Of a stretch of 9,046 nucleotides of DNA, positions 1 to 7,636 are shown piece by piece; within the stretch, counting starts at the first letter, position 1; the number at the start of each line of letters is the position of its first letter. A model generated the notes under the pieces. The model was given only the letters and a program-made list of their open reading frames with translations, was not told the DNA's origin and searched no databases. The translations under genes and the position numbers were made by a program. The DNA is from Chloroflexota bacterium (GTDB lineage: Bacteria; Chloroflexota; Chloroflexia; JAMDCE01), in the NCBI GenBank assembly GCA_023489135.1, contig JAMDCE010000611.1:1-9046 (forward strand), in the 5' to 3' direction.

Positions 1-235
1 ACCTCTCACTGGACCCATGGACAACGCGGCGATAGACCTCGATGGCTATGTCGGGACAAACTCGGGCGCAGAGAACGCAACTGGTGCATTTATCGGCTTT
101 CTCAGGGTCAAGCATGGCCGGGTGATACCCCTTGGCGGTCAGATGCTTGGCCAAAATTATCAAATCCTTGGGACAGGCAAGAGTGCACAATTCGCAGCCC
201 TTGCACAGCTCCTCGTTAATAATGATGGTCGACAT
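1..235 (-). CDS. 2x[4Fe-4S] ferredoxin, KorD/VorD-like delta subunit (partial, C-terminus outside the window)
   Basis: Small iron-sulfur protein that would carry electrons in the cytoplasm. The 78 visible residues begin MSTIIINEELCKGCELC and hold two complete cluster motifs: C11-x2-C14-x2-C17-x3-C21-P and C50-x2-C53-x2-C56-x3-C60-P, the bacterial dicluster ferredoxin pattern. A small ferredoxin of this type starting almost directly at the first Cys motif is typical of the delta subunit of 2-oxoacid:ferredoxin oxidoreductases, where it is usually followed by the alpha, beta and gamma subunits. Those would lie beyond position 1, so this assignment is an inference. The frame is open to the window edge. 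The ATG is preceded by purine-rich GAGGAGGGAGAGTAGGGAG, a good ribosome-binding region. It lies 118 nt downstream of the DUF6282 gene on the same strand with no obvious terminator between them, so co-transcription is plausible. A stand-alone ferredoxin remains possible. Confidence 0.88.
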   Translation of the reverse strand, partial: MSTIIINEELCKGCELCTLACPKDLIILAKHLTAKGYHPAMLDPEKADKCTSCVLCARVCPDIAIEVYRRVVHGSSER

Positions 236-353
236 TAATGCTCCCTACTCTCCCTCCTCGCTTCAAGGTTAGGCTTCTGGCGGGCAAAGTATCGTCATTG
301 GGCGTCACTTCGAGGCGGAGGTTCACCAACCTCTATCACTGGTGAGTCAGGAG

Positions 354-1223
354 CTAGAGGCCGAGGATCCTCGCTGGATTATCTCGCACCATCACCGATA
401 CTTCTTCTTCGGCAAGGCCGTTCTTCAGCATCTCGGCGATGAATCGCACCATCATCTCTACAGGAGGGGGATTGATCTCCTGTCCGCCGTCGGTGGCCAT
501 AATGCAGCTCTCCGGCCCGATCGCTTTGATGGCCCCGGCTACCCAAGCGGGATCTAGCTGGTTCTGCACCGCGGGCGTGCAAAAGGCCCAATGATGTTCC
601 AGGATGGCGCCTTTTGCGGCGAGGACTTTCAGCTCATCAATGGTGTACTCCAGGAAATCGGCGAGGGGATGGGTGATCAGAACATTCGCAACGCCGGCCG
701 CTCGCGCGGCATCGACCAGGGCAAATGCCTCTGCTTTATGGAGGTGACCGGTACCTAGGATCACGTCGTTCTCCGCAACGAGGCGCAGAATCGGCGCGAT
801 TTCAGGAATCAGATGCCCATCCTGCAAAACAGAGAGGCCTGTAATTCCCCTGGGCATGGAAGCGGCAAACATGGGGATGGAACCAACGTGCTTGAGGTAC
901 TGGGCCGACTGGGTGGTGGGCATCCAGACTTGCTTGGCCCCCAGCAGAATGGCGGTGCGGACGGCCTCGACGTTGATTCCGCCAACGGGGTGATTCAAAA
1001 CGATTCCGCCGAAGACCTGGAGTCCCGTCACCGCGCTGGCGATCTCGGCGCGATCACCGGTTGAGGTAACGTGGCACTTGATCATTATTGCCCGCATTCC
1101 AGCCGCCTTTGCCTGTATGGCCGCGTCCAAATCTGTAACTCCCCTCGGATAAATATCTGGAGCCGTGTGCATATGGATGTCGACGGCTCCCCTGAGTAAC
1201 TGGCGAGCCCTGTCCTCAGTCAT
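354..1223 (-). CDS. DUF6282 family protein, amidohydrolase-like metal-dependent hydrolase
   Basis: Predicted cytoplasmic TIM-barrel metallohydrolase of 289 aa; its reaction is unknown. The N-terminus VDIHMHTAPDIYPR carries an HxH metal-binding pair (H17, H19), as in the amidohydrolase superfamily and the DUF6282 family. Other candidate ligands fall at the ends of predicted strands: K49 and H51 (IMIKCHVTSTGDR), H78 (LNHPVGG), H160 (GTGHLHKAEAF), H185 (LITHPLADF), H210/H211 (LEHHW) and D245 (MATDGGQ). The HxH, Lys, His, His, Asp order matches a dinuclear or mononuclear amidohydrolase site. There is no signal peptide or membrane segment. GAGAGGAGT lies about 12 nt before the ATG. It sits 98 nt downstream of the IclR regulator and upstream of the ferredoxin, so it probably acts on the imported compound or an intermediate (lactone, imide, amide or decarboxylation chemistry are all possible). 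The fold call is good; no substrate is assigned. Confidence 0.85.
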   Translation of the reverse strand: MTEDRARQLLRGAVDIHMHTAPDIYPRGVTDLDAAIQAKAAGMRAIMIKCHVTSTGDRAEIASAVTGLQVFGGIVLNHPVGGINVEAVRTAILLGAKQVWMPTTQSAQYLKHVGSIPMFAASMPRGITGLSVLQDGHLIPEIAPILRLVAENDVILGTGHLHKAEAFALVDAARAAGVANVLITHPLADFLEYTIDELKVLAAKGAILEHHWAFCTPAVQNQLDPAWVAGAIKAIGPESCIMATDGGQEINPPPVEMMVRFIAEMLKNGLAEEEVSVMVRDNPARILGL

Positions 1224-1321
1224 ATCCTCGGCCTAACTCCTCTCGACGGTCCGTGTATTCTCTTCAGGGGGCTGAGAGGAATGTGATCGAAGGTAAAAGG
1301 AGGGGACCAACTAGAACACGC

Positions 1322-2107
1322 TCAGACAGCGTTGCCGGAGACGCTGGGCTTGTAGCCGAGTTGTACGGATACCCTTAAGGCCGATTGCTTCATAAAATCT
1401 ACCAGCGATTCTATCCTTTCCATTGTCAGACGATACGCTGGTCCACTGATTCCTATGCTGGCGATGGCTTGCCCCAGGTGATTTCGGACAGGCACGGCTA
1501 TACATTGCAGTTCAGGCTCAAGCTCGCCCCGATCGAGGGCGTAGTCAGCGGTTCGGATTCTGGCCAGCTCCTCTCGGAAGGCCGACTCATCGACGAAAGT
1601 AGCTTCGGTTCGTCGATTAAGCCCCTTGGCGATGACTGCGTCGATCACCTGCGCTGGTTGGTGTGCCAGGAGAACCTTTCCGGTCGCCGTGCAATGTATC
1701 GGCGAATGAGCTCCCACCCGAGTGCTCACGCCGACGGCCTTGGGGCTCTCGATGCGGCCAATGAAGACCAAACCGGTGCTGTCCATTACCGCTAAGTGAG
1801 TGGTCTCCTCAGTGAAGCGAGATATCTCCTCTAAAGTAGGCCAGGCTACCTTGTAAAGATCGAGGCCACTCAGGTAGCTAAAGCCCAGTTCGAAAACCTT
1901 AAGGCCGAGACGGTAACGGCTGGTAACGGAGTTTTGTTCGACGTAACCTCGCTCGTGAAGCGTGGCGAGAAGCCGGTGGATCTTGCTTTTACCAAGCTTC
2001 AACTGCTGACTTAGCTGGGTAACTCCCATCTCTCCATCAGAGGACGAGAGAGTTTCCAAAATGGAGAGGGCATTGAGAACTGATTGAAGACGTTCTTTAT
2101 CGCTCAT
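1322..2107 (-). CDS. IclR family transcriptional regulator
   Basis: DNA-binding regulator of 261 aa, close to the usual IclR length of about 250. Residues about 7-65 form the winged helix-turn-helix (SVLNALSILETL, then VTQLSQQLKLGKSKIHRLLATLHERGYV, with the wing YRLGLKVFELG). Residues about 80-250 are the effector-binding domain, including the family stretch HCTATGKVLLA (138-148) and the C-terminal signature around ELQCIAVPVRNHLGQAIASI. Such proteins usually bind a small organic acid, sugar acid or aromatic compound and control a neighbouring catabolic or transport operon. Here it lies just downstream of the importer and upstream of the hydrolase. The start ATG is fixed by an in-frame TGA five codons upstream; the nearest AAGGAG is about 18 nt away, longer than optimal. 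It has its own promoter (2151-2179). Its probable target is the palindrome at 7776-7790. Whether it represses or activates is inferred only from that site's position. Confidence 0.95.
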   Translation of the reverse strand: MSDKERLQSVLNALSILETLSSSDGEMGVTQLSQQLKLGKSKIHRLLATLHERGYVEQNSVTSRYRLGLKVFELGFSYLSGLDLYKVAWPTLEEISRFTEETTHLAVMDSTGLVFIGRIESPKAVGVSTRVGAHSPIHCTATGKVLLAHQPAQVIDAVIAKGLNRRTEATFVDESAFREELARIRTADYALDRGELEPELQCIAVPVRNHLGQAIASIGISGPAYRLTMERIESLVDFMKQSALRVSVQLGYKPSVSGNAV

Positions 2108-2150
2108 TGGTTCCGGACTTCAGGACTCCTTTCCATATCGTGCGACAGAG

Positions 2151-2179
2151 AACATATCACCGGCCGGCTATGCTGTCAA
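2151..2179 (-). promoter_or_regulatory. Sigma70-type promoter of the IclR gene
   Basis: On the minus strand a perfect -35 TTGACA (2179-2174) is followed by exactly 17 nt and a -10 TATGTT (2156-2151). This places transcription start near 2145, about 38 nt before the IclR ATG. It lies in the 116-nt gap after permease 2 (TAG ends at 2224), so the regulator can be transcribed independently of the importer. A TTCCATAT stretch at 2131-2138 resembles the left half of the operator found upstream of permease 1 and sits at nearly the same distance from the -10, which weakly suggests autoregulation. Confidence 0.7.
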
Positions 2180-2223
2180 GCGCACGGACGACAAACTATA
2201 GACGCATATGGCGATATCGAACC

Positions 2224-3276
2224 CTAACCCGTTGCCGTTCGCCTGCGACCCGTCGTCCAAATGGCGACGGCGGCGATAATTATGGCGCCTTTGAATACTT
2301 GCTGGTAGAACGGATCTATATTGCTGAGATTCAAGATGTTAGCAAGTATAGCTATTATGAAGACGCCGGCGATGGTGCCTCCGATACCACCTCGACCGCC
2401 GAACAGGCTCGTACCTCCGATGACTACTACAGCAATGGAGTCCAGTTCGAAGTTAGTTCCTGCCAGGGGGTTGCCCGATCCCATTCGCGCCGTCAGAAAC
2501 AGGCCCGCGGCCGCGGCAGAGAGGCCGCAGATGGTGTAGACTCCAAGCTTGACCAGATTGGTCTTGACTCCGGAGAGACGCGCCACCTCTTCATTTCCTC
2601 CGACGGCGTAGATGTGGCGGCCCAAAGCCGTCCGACGGAGAACGATAGCGGCGATAATGGCTAGGCCCAGGAAACCGATGAAGGCGACTGGAATCGGGCC
2701 GGCTTTGCCGTCTGCGACCCAACGAAACTGCTTGGTCGCCATGCCGATGGAAGTAGGGGCGTACAAGAAGATCACACCCTGGACAACGCTCATCATCCCA
2801 AGGGTCACGATGAACGGGGCCACCCGAAACTTCGTTATGATGGCCCCGTTGACGAGGCCGATGCCAAGCCCAACGGCCAGCACCACCAGTATCGCTGGCA
2901 CCATCATGGAGTCTACCGGCGTGGCGTAGGCAGGCTGGGCACCGGGCTGGGCGAACTCGAGCTTACCCACCATTAGGCTGGAAGATAGGGTGTTAGCTAA
3001 GGTCATCACCGATCCCACGCCCAGATCGATGCCACCGGTGAGGATCACGAAAGTTTGGCCGATGGCGACTATGCCAAGCGCCACGGACTGCCGGGCCACG
3101 TTAAGGAGGTTCGGTCCGGTGAGAAAGAGCGGGTTGGATATTGCCCCACCAAGGAGTACCAACACCAGCACTCCATAGGTTCCATAAGCCTCCCACAGCG
3201 CCCTGACCCTATCACCATAGGCGCGTCCCTGCGCTTTTTCCGTCAGAATTTCCGCGTTCGCTCTGGTCGCACCCAT
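2224..3276 (-). CDS. ABC transporter permease, RbsC/CUT2 type (permease 2)
   Basis: Inner-membrane channel subunit of 350 aa for a carbohydrate-type importer. An amphipathic cytoplasmic N-terminus (1-30) is followed by about eight to ten hydrophobic segments, starting YGTYGVLVLVLLGGAI (31-46) and VALGIVAIGQTFVILTGGIDLGVGS (65-89). The family hallmark GGNEEVARLSGV lies at 226-237, the cytoplasmic loop that docks on the ATPase. ELDSIAVVVIGGTSLFGGRGG (277-297) is also typical of the BPD_transp_2 family. Residues about 108-122 form a short polar/Pro-rich insertion (QPGAQPAYATP) lacking in permease 1. The gene starts 28 nt after the ATPase stop with AAGGGGG at 4 nt from the ATG, so it is translated from the same message. 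Together with permease 1 it probably forms a heterodimeric pore. Confidence 0.95.
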   Translation of the reverse strand: MGATRANAEILTEKAQGRAYGDRVRALWEAYGTYGVLVLVLLGGAISNPLFLTGPNLLNVARQSVALGIVAIGQTFVILTGGIDLGVGSVMTLANTLSSSLMVGKLEFAQPGAQPAYATPVDSMMVPAILVVLAVGLGIGLVNGAIITKFRVAPFIVTLGMMSVVQGVIFLYAPTSIGMATKQFRWVADGKAGPIPVAFIGFLGLAIIAAIVLRRTALGRHIYAVGGNEEVARLSGVKTNLVKLGVYTICGLSAAAAGLFLTARMGSGNPLAGTNFELDSIAVVVIGGTSLFGGRGGIGGTIAGVFIIAILANILNLSNIDPFYQQVFKGAIIIAAVAIWTTGRRRTATG

Positions 3277-3304
3277 GCTTCCCCCTTGTCCGTAGCTTCA
3301 ATGT

Positions 3305-4855
3305 TCAAATTTGCTGGGAGGGGCTTGTCTCCAGCCGGTTAGATGTCTCGTGGTGGTCCTTCAACCCGGTAGCCGCGGCGACGATCCTTTCCTCCGTCGC
3401 TTCGGCGGCGAGAAACTCCGCCGCAATGGCTCCTCTTTGCATCACCAAGATGCGGTCGCTCATCCCCAGCACTTCCGGCAGCTCTGAAGAAATCATCAGA
3501 ATGCCGGTGCCGCGGTTGGCCAAGTCCCGCATAAGCTGGTATATTTCCTGCTTCGCTCCCACGTCGATTCCCCGGGTTGGCTCATCAAAGATGATGACCT
3601 TTGGCTCGGCCGCCAACCACTTGGCCAGCACGACTTTTTGCTGATTGCCCCCGCTCAAGTACTGCACTTCCTGGTGAGCGGAAGGCGTGCGAATGTTGAG
3701 CTCCGTGACGAAGGAGGTGGCGATTTCCCTTTCTTTCTGGGAATGCACGAAGGCCCAGCGTCGGATCTTCTCCAAAATGGGGATGGTGATATTTTTCTGC
3801 ACCGAAAGCCCCAGCACCAGGCCGTCATTCTTGCGATCTTCAGGGGCCAGACATAAGCCAGCTTTAATGCAGTCCCTGGGATTTCGGGCGTTGAGCTTAT
3901 TCCCTTCTAAGTAGACGTCTCCGGAGTCTCGGGGGTCGGCGCAAAAGATGCTTCTGACCAGCTCGGTCCGCCCGGATCCGATCAATCCGGCGATTCCCAG
4001 TATCTCACCCTTTTGGAGGCTGAAACTGACATCGCGCAAAACACCCCGTCGGGAAATGCCCTCCACTCGCAGGACTTCCTCAGGCTGTCCCCCTGTTTTG
4101 GCGGGGAAGATCTCTTCCAATGTGCGGCCAACCATCATCTTCACCAGCGTGGCCCGGTCGATCTCGTCGACCCGGTGAGAGCCCATCACCTTTCCGTCCT
4201 TTAGGACTGTCGCCCTATCGGCGCCCTGGAAGATCTCTTCCAGCCGGTGGGAAATATAGATGATAGTCATTCCGCGCTCTTTCAGGGAATTCATCAACTG
4301 GAACAGGCGCTCTTGCTCGTGCTCTCCCAAAGCCGCCGTGGGCTCATCCATAATAAGTATTTCCGCGTTCAGTGAGAGCGCCTTAGCGATCTCCACCATC
4401 TGCTGCTCGGCTACGCTCAAACGGTTCACTTGCTCTCGGGTGTCCAGGGCGATATCAAGTCTTTCCAGAAGTTCGGCACTCTGCGAATGTATCCTGCCGG
4501 AGTCCACAAAGCGGAAGCGGTCCCGCGGCTCACGCCCCAGGAAAACGTTTTGTTCCACGTTGAGATAGGGAACCAGGTTGAATTCCTGATAGATGATGCT
4601 AATGCCTAGTCTCTGCGCTGTCAGCGGATCGTGGATGGCCACGGGAGAACCCTTGAGCAGGATTTCACCTTGGTCAGGCTGGTATGCTCCCGCCAGAATC
4701 TTCATCAGAGTCGACTTGCCCGCACCATTCTCGCCGACTAGGGCGTGGACCTCTCCCTTCTTGCACACGAAGGATACGTCGTCCAACGCCTTGACTCCGG
4801 GAAAGGACTTACTGATCCCTCTCATCTCGAGGATGGTTTCATTTACCTGGCCCAT
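3305..4855 (-). CDS. Sugar-type ABC transporter ATP-binding protein, RbsA/MglA/XylG-like, two ATPase domains
   Basis: Cytoplasmic motor of the importer, 516 aa with two fused nucleotide-binding domains as in RbsA and MglA. Domain 1: Walker A GENGAGKST (41-49), Q-loop YQEF (89-92), signature LSVAEQQ (146-152), Walker B ILIMDEP (166-172), switch His203 (YISHRLEE). Domain 2: degenerate Walker A GLIGSGRTE (290-298), in which the P-loop Lys is replaced by Arg; signature LSGGNQQ (400-406); Walker B VIIFDEP (420-426); and MISSELPEV in place of the switch His. This asymmetry is usual in the CUT2 family, where one site hydrolyses and the other is degenerate. The frame stays open upstream to 5170, but that extension runs into the binding-protein gene and is Arg-rich. 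The ATG at 4855 has TGGAGGG 7 nt upstream and gives the normal family length, so it is the chosen start. A 160-nt gap with hairpins separates it from the binding-protein gene. Confidence 0.95.
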   Translation of the reverse strand: MGQVNETILEMRGISKSFPGVKALDDVSFVCKKGEVHALVGENGAGKSTLMKILAGAYQPDQGEILLKGSPVAIHDPLTAQRLGISIIYQEFNLVPYLNVEQNVFLGREPRDRFRFVDSGRIHSQSAELLERLDIALDTREQVNRLSVAEQQMVEIAKALSLNAEILIMDEPTAALGEHEQERLFQLMNSLKERGMTIIYISHRLEEIFQGADRATVLKDGKVMGSHRVDEIDRATLVKMMVGRTLEEIFPAKTGGQPEEVLRVEGISRRGVLRDVSFSLQKGEILGIAGLIGSGRTELVRSIFCADPRDSGDVYLEGNKLNARNPRDCIKAGLCLAPEDRKNDGLVLGLSVQKNITIPILEKIRRWAFVHSQKEREIATSFVTELNIRTPSAHQEVQYLSGGNQQKVVLAKWLAAEPKVIIFDEPTRGIDVGAKQEIYQLMRDLANRGTGILMISSELPEVLGMSDRILVMQRGAIAAEFLAAEATEERIVAAATGLKDHHETSNRLETSPSQQI

Positions 4856-4899
4856 CTCCTTGCCCTCCACCACTGTTACAGCTAGATCGCGCCTCTCAA

Positions 4900-4951
4900 C
4901 CCGGAGAACCGGGGGCGAAAGGGCCCTCAGTCGCCTTGAGGCCCTTTCGCC
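4900..4951 (-). other. Tandem intercistronic hairpins between binding-protein and ATPase genes
   Basis: Two adjacent inverted repeats lie in the 160-nt gap. The larger pairs GGCGAAAGGGC (4914-4924) with GCCCTTTCGCC (4941-4951), 11 perfect bp, extended by CTCA (4926-4929) with TGAG (4937-4940) after a single bulged base. The smaller pairs CCCGG (4900-4904) with CCGGG (4909-4913) around an AGAA loop (TTCT on the transcript). Neither is followed by a T-run on the minus strand, so a strong intrinsic terminator is unlikely. Stable hairpins directly after a binding-protein gene often protect that part of the mRNA from 3' decay or cause partial termination, giving excess binding protein over ATPase. 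That role is inferred here. Confidence 0.7.
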
Positions 4952-5015
4952 AATCGAGTTGACCAAAACTACAGCGTCAAAAACTCGCGCAAGCGGTTCA
5001 CGCCTGTATCGACGC

Positions 5016-6287
5016 CTAGTAGGGCTGCTTGTCAGGCGGCAGCTTGCTGATCCAGTACTCGTCGGGTTTGTCCGGACGAGCGTAGTCCTTGACGTTCGCA
5101 GCGGTAATGGGAGAAGCCTCCACATAATACCAGCGCGGAACCGATTCCCCGCCGAGGACCTTCTTGGCAAGATCGACCGCGTCGATGCCGGACCAGGTCG
5201 GAACCGGGGTGATGATGCCGTTCAGGTTATACTTCACCATAAGCTTCATATAGCCGTTGTTGTCGTCGCCCGTCCAAGCCTTGATTTGGTCCAGGCGGCC
5301 CGCGCTCTGGACCGCCTCGAAAACACCGGGGAATTCCAGACCGCTATTGACCACGACACCGTCGATCTGGGGATAGGCCTGCAGCATGTTCTCCATAATC
5401 TGCTTGCCCTTGGTCTTGGAGTAGCCACTGTACTCCAGCGCCAGCAATTTCACGTCCGGATACTTCGCCAGTACCTTCTTGTAGCTGACAACCTGATCAT
5501 CCGACGAGCCGCCGCCGGCAATGCCCGCGATTGCCACTATGTTCCCTTTGCCGTTCAGCGCCTGGCAGACGAACTCCATCTGAAGCTCGCCGATGCGGAA
5601 GTTATCCACGTTAGCGTAAGTCGTGTAGGTATTGCAAGTCATACCCCGCTCCAAGATGATCGTTGGAACACCCGCCGCGTCGGCTTTATCAATGGCCGGG
5701 CAGATGGCGGAGATGTCCGTCACGGCTATGATCAGAGCATCGGGGCTTTTGGACAGAATGTCTTCGATGTCGCTCAGTTGCTTGGGGATACTATCGTTAG
5801 CGTCGGTGTAGATCAAATCCCCCTTAAACAGACCCTGCTGCTTGTACTGGTCGAATTGATACTCGACGCTCGCCTTTACGATAACGCGCCAGGAGTTGGT
5901 CTGAGAGGCGTCGGAGTAGGCGAGTGTCCATGGTCCGGGCTTCTTCCACTTGGCGGTGTCGATCGGTTCCTGGTTCTTCTTGCCCTCATACGGGGGTTCT
6001 TTGAAGACGGAGCCCGTGGAGGATGCGGCCGGAGTTCCGCCAGCCGGGGCCGTGGTTGCCGCGGCGGCCGGGGCGGTGGTAGCTGCGGCGGCTGGAGCGG
6101 TGGTAGCTGTCGCGGCTGGAGCGGTGGTAGCTGTCGCGGCTGCTCCCCCACTCTCCGTTCCACACGCTGATAGAACGGCTCCGATGGCCGAGAGAGACAG
6201 GCCTAAGGCCGCTGCCTTAACCATGAATTCTCTGCGGCTTAGCCTTCCCGTTTGTAGGTCGTCGATGAGTGAGTTGATCTTGCTCAT
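5016..6287 (-). CDS. Sugar-type ABC transporter substrate-binding lipoprotein (Peripla_BP_4 / type 1 periplasmic binding fold)
   Basis: Extracytoplasmic receptor of the importer, 423 aa. The N-terminus carries a Tat-like motif S17-R18-R19-E20-F21, a hydrophobic stretch to about residue 39 and a lipobox LSAC with C42 as the lipidated residue, so it would be exported folded and anchored to the membrane. Residues 43-92 are a low-complexity Ala/Thr/Pro linker with repeated ATTAPA. From about 119 a type 1 binding fold begins (WTLAYSDASQTNSWRVIVKASVEYQFDQY), with LSDIEDILSKSPDALIIAVTD, GVPTIILERG and later GVVVNSGLEFPGVFEAVQ and KAWTGDDNNGYMKLM, all matching the ribose/galactose-binding layout. The ligand cannot be assigned. 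GGGAGGA lies 7 nt before the ATG, a strong ribosome-binding site. The gene lies 125 nt after permease 1 without a convincing promoter of its own. Placing the receptor between two permease genes is less usual than at an operon end. Confidence 0.95.
   Translation of the reverse strand: MSKINSLIDDLQTGRLSRREFMVKAAALGLSLSAIGAVLSACGTESGGAAATATTAPAATATTAPAAAATTAPAAAATTAPAGGTPAASSTGSVFKEPPYEGKKNQEPIDTAKWKKPGPWTLAYSDASQTNSWRVIVKASVEYQFDQYKQQGLFKGDLIYTDANDSIPKQLSDIEDILSKSPDALIIAVTDISAICPAIDKADAAGVPTIILERGMTCNTYTTYANVDNFRIGELQMEFVCQALNGKGNIVAIAGIAGGGSSDDQVVSYKKVLAKYPDVKLLALEYSGYSKTKGKQIMENMLQAYPQIDGVVVNSGLEFPGVFEAVQSAGRLDQIKAWTGDDNNGYMKLMVKYNLNGIITPVPTWSGIDAVDLAKKVLGGESVPRWYYVEASPITAANVKDYARPDKPDEYWISKLPPDKQPY
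6052..6147 (-). repeat. Four copies of a 24-bp in-frame tandem repeat in the binding-protein linker
   Basis: Units start at 6052, 6076, 6100 and 6124, each beginning GTGGT on the plus strand. The two middle units differ at only two positions, while the outer units are more diverged. Each unit encodes eight residues of the type AATTAPAA on the minus strand, forming most of the Ala/Thr/Pro tether between the lipid anchor and the binding domain. Because the unit is a multiple of three, copy-number change would alter tether length without breaking the frame. Confidence 0.85.
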
Positions 6288-6412
6288 ATGAATTCCTCCC
6301 TTTTTGTGGGGACTACGGGCACTAGACTAACAGTCTGATCTTGCTACTCCATCACTGCTGGAAAGAACGGTCGAACACGCGAGGTCTATGCGATGTCTCA
6401 CCCCCTTTTTTG

Positions 6413-7414
6413 CTAAGTACCACCGAAGTATCTTCTGGCGTAGAGCGCCACGGCTCCGATGACAATCACGCCCTTCACCGTATACTGGAACTGGTAGGTG
6501 ACGCCGAGCAGGTTCACCAGGTTATAAACCATCATCAGAACGAAGACACCGGCGACGCTTCCGACGACGCCGCCCCGGCCTCCGGAGAGGCCGGTACCTC
6601 CCATCACCACGGCGGCAATGGAATCCAACTCCATTCCTTTGCCCGCCCAATTGTCGCCCGTGCCAACTCGCATCGTCAGCACAAAACCGGCGGCCGCCGC
6701 GGTCATCCCAGCTATCACGTAGACAAGGATCTTGATGCGATCCACGCGGATGCCAGAGAGCCTAGACGCCTCCTCGTTACCGCCGACGGCGTAGATGGAG
6801 CGTCCAAAGGTCGTTCGCGTGGCCAGGAGAAAACCTCCTACGGCAAAGACGGCCAGAACTATGACGGCCGGCGGTAGGGGGCCTATTCGCCCTTCGGTGA
6901 TGAATCGCCAGGCCGGAGTCAAGGCGGCCATGGGCGCGCCGTGCGTATAGACGAGGCCGGCGCCTTGAATCGTTATCATCATCCCCAGGGTTACGACGAA
7001 AGGAGGAAGCTTTCTCTTGGTGATCAGCAACCCGTTGACCAGCCCAATGATCCCACCGGTCGCAATGCCTACGACCAAGACAAGCGGAATCAGCTCGTTC
7101 TTGTAGCCCATCAGGTTGCCCGTCTCAGCGCTTACCAATCCGATGGTTGCGCCAACAGAGAGGTCGATTCCTCCGATCAGGACCACGAAGGTCTGGCCAA
7201 TTGCCACAATTGACAGGCCGGCAGCCTGATTGACGATATTCCCAAGATTACTTGAATTCAGGAAGTTAGGAGAGAGAATGGTAGCCAGGATGATAAGGAG
7301 AAGTAGGGCGATGTAAATGCCATATTTGATGAGGATGTCCTGAGCCCGTTCGGCATAGGATCTTCGCGTCGCCTCACCTTTGATGATTGTACCACTGGTG
7401 ACCTGTTCGGACAT
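6413..7414 (-). CDS. ABC transporter permease, RbsC/CUT2 type (permease 1)
   Basis: Inner-membrane channel subunit of 333 aa, the first gene of the importer operon. A polar N-terminus (1-30) precedes YGIYIALLLLIILATILSP (31-49). Further hydrophobic segments include LSIVAIGQTFVVLIGGIDL, PLVLVVGIATGGIIGLVNGLL, VIVLAVFAVGGFLL and VYVIAGMTAAAAGFVLTM. The ATPase-docking loop GGNEEASRLSGI is at 211-222, followed by ELDSIAAVVMGGTGLSGGRGG (262-282). The docking and C-terminal regions closely parallel permease 2, while the middle and the N-terminus differ, consistent with an old duplication and a heterodimeric pore as in LsrC/LsrD-type systems. GGAGGAGG lies 6 nt before the ATG, a strong ribosome-binding site. 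The ATG is about 390 nt downstream of the predicted transcription start. Confidence 0.95.
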   Translation of the reverse strand: MSEQVTSGTIIKGEATRRSYAERAQDILIKYGIYIALLLLIILATILSPNFLNSSNLGNIVNQAAGLSIVAIGQTFVVLIGGIDLSVGATIGLVSAETGNLMGYKNELIPLVLVVGIATGGIIGLVNGLLITKRKLPPFVVTLGMMITIQGAGLVYTHGAPMAALTPAWRFITEGRIGPLPPAVIVLAVFAVGGFLLATRTTFGRSIYAVGGNEEASRLSGIRVDRIKILVYVIAGMTAAAAGFVLTMRVGTGDNWAGKGMELDSIAAVVMGGTGLSGGRGGVVGSVAGVFVLMMVYNLVNLLGVTYQFQYTVKGVIVIGAVALYARRYFGGT

Positions 7415-7636
7415 TTGTCGCCTCCTCCAATCAATGTGCTAAGAGGCCAATAGATGAGAGATAGGGCTAATCTGGCCGCTGTCTGATGTGTCAGGACGAC
7501 CCTTTGGGTAAGCGTAGCGTGAAGCAGGGGATAGACTCCGGCTTCGCTGTTTGATCTTATGGTCTTAGAGTTTTGAATGCGACCGCCGTCTCCCACTGCG
7601 TCGTGGTCCGTCACGGTCGGGTGGATAATTTCCGTT

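Noticed and set aside
342..557. Plus-strand small frame with many His residues
   Set aside because: It is the antisense shadow of the DUF6282 gene, which has a clear metal-site pattern on the minus strand.
4856..5170. N-terminal extension of the ATPase (105 extra codons)
   Set aside because: It overlaps the 3' end of the binding-protein gene in another frame, is Arg/Pro/Ser-rich with no family similarity, and crosses the hairpin region; the ATG at 4855 has a good ribosome-binding site and gives the normal family length.
4593..6170. Long plus-strand open frame of 525 codons opposite the binding-protein and ATPase genes
   Set aside because: It is antisense to two clearly recognisable ABC genes, has no family-like sequence, and ends in a Gly/Ser/Cys/Arg run that is only the complement of the Ala/Thr/Pro linker repeats.
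7258..7614. Minus-strand frame overlapping the leader and the permease 1 start
   Set aside because: It reads through the ribosome-binding site and start of permease 1 in another frame and shows no domain features; permease 1 is unambiguous.
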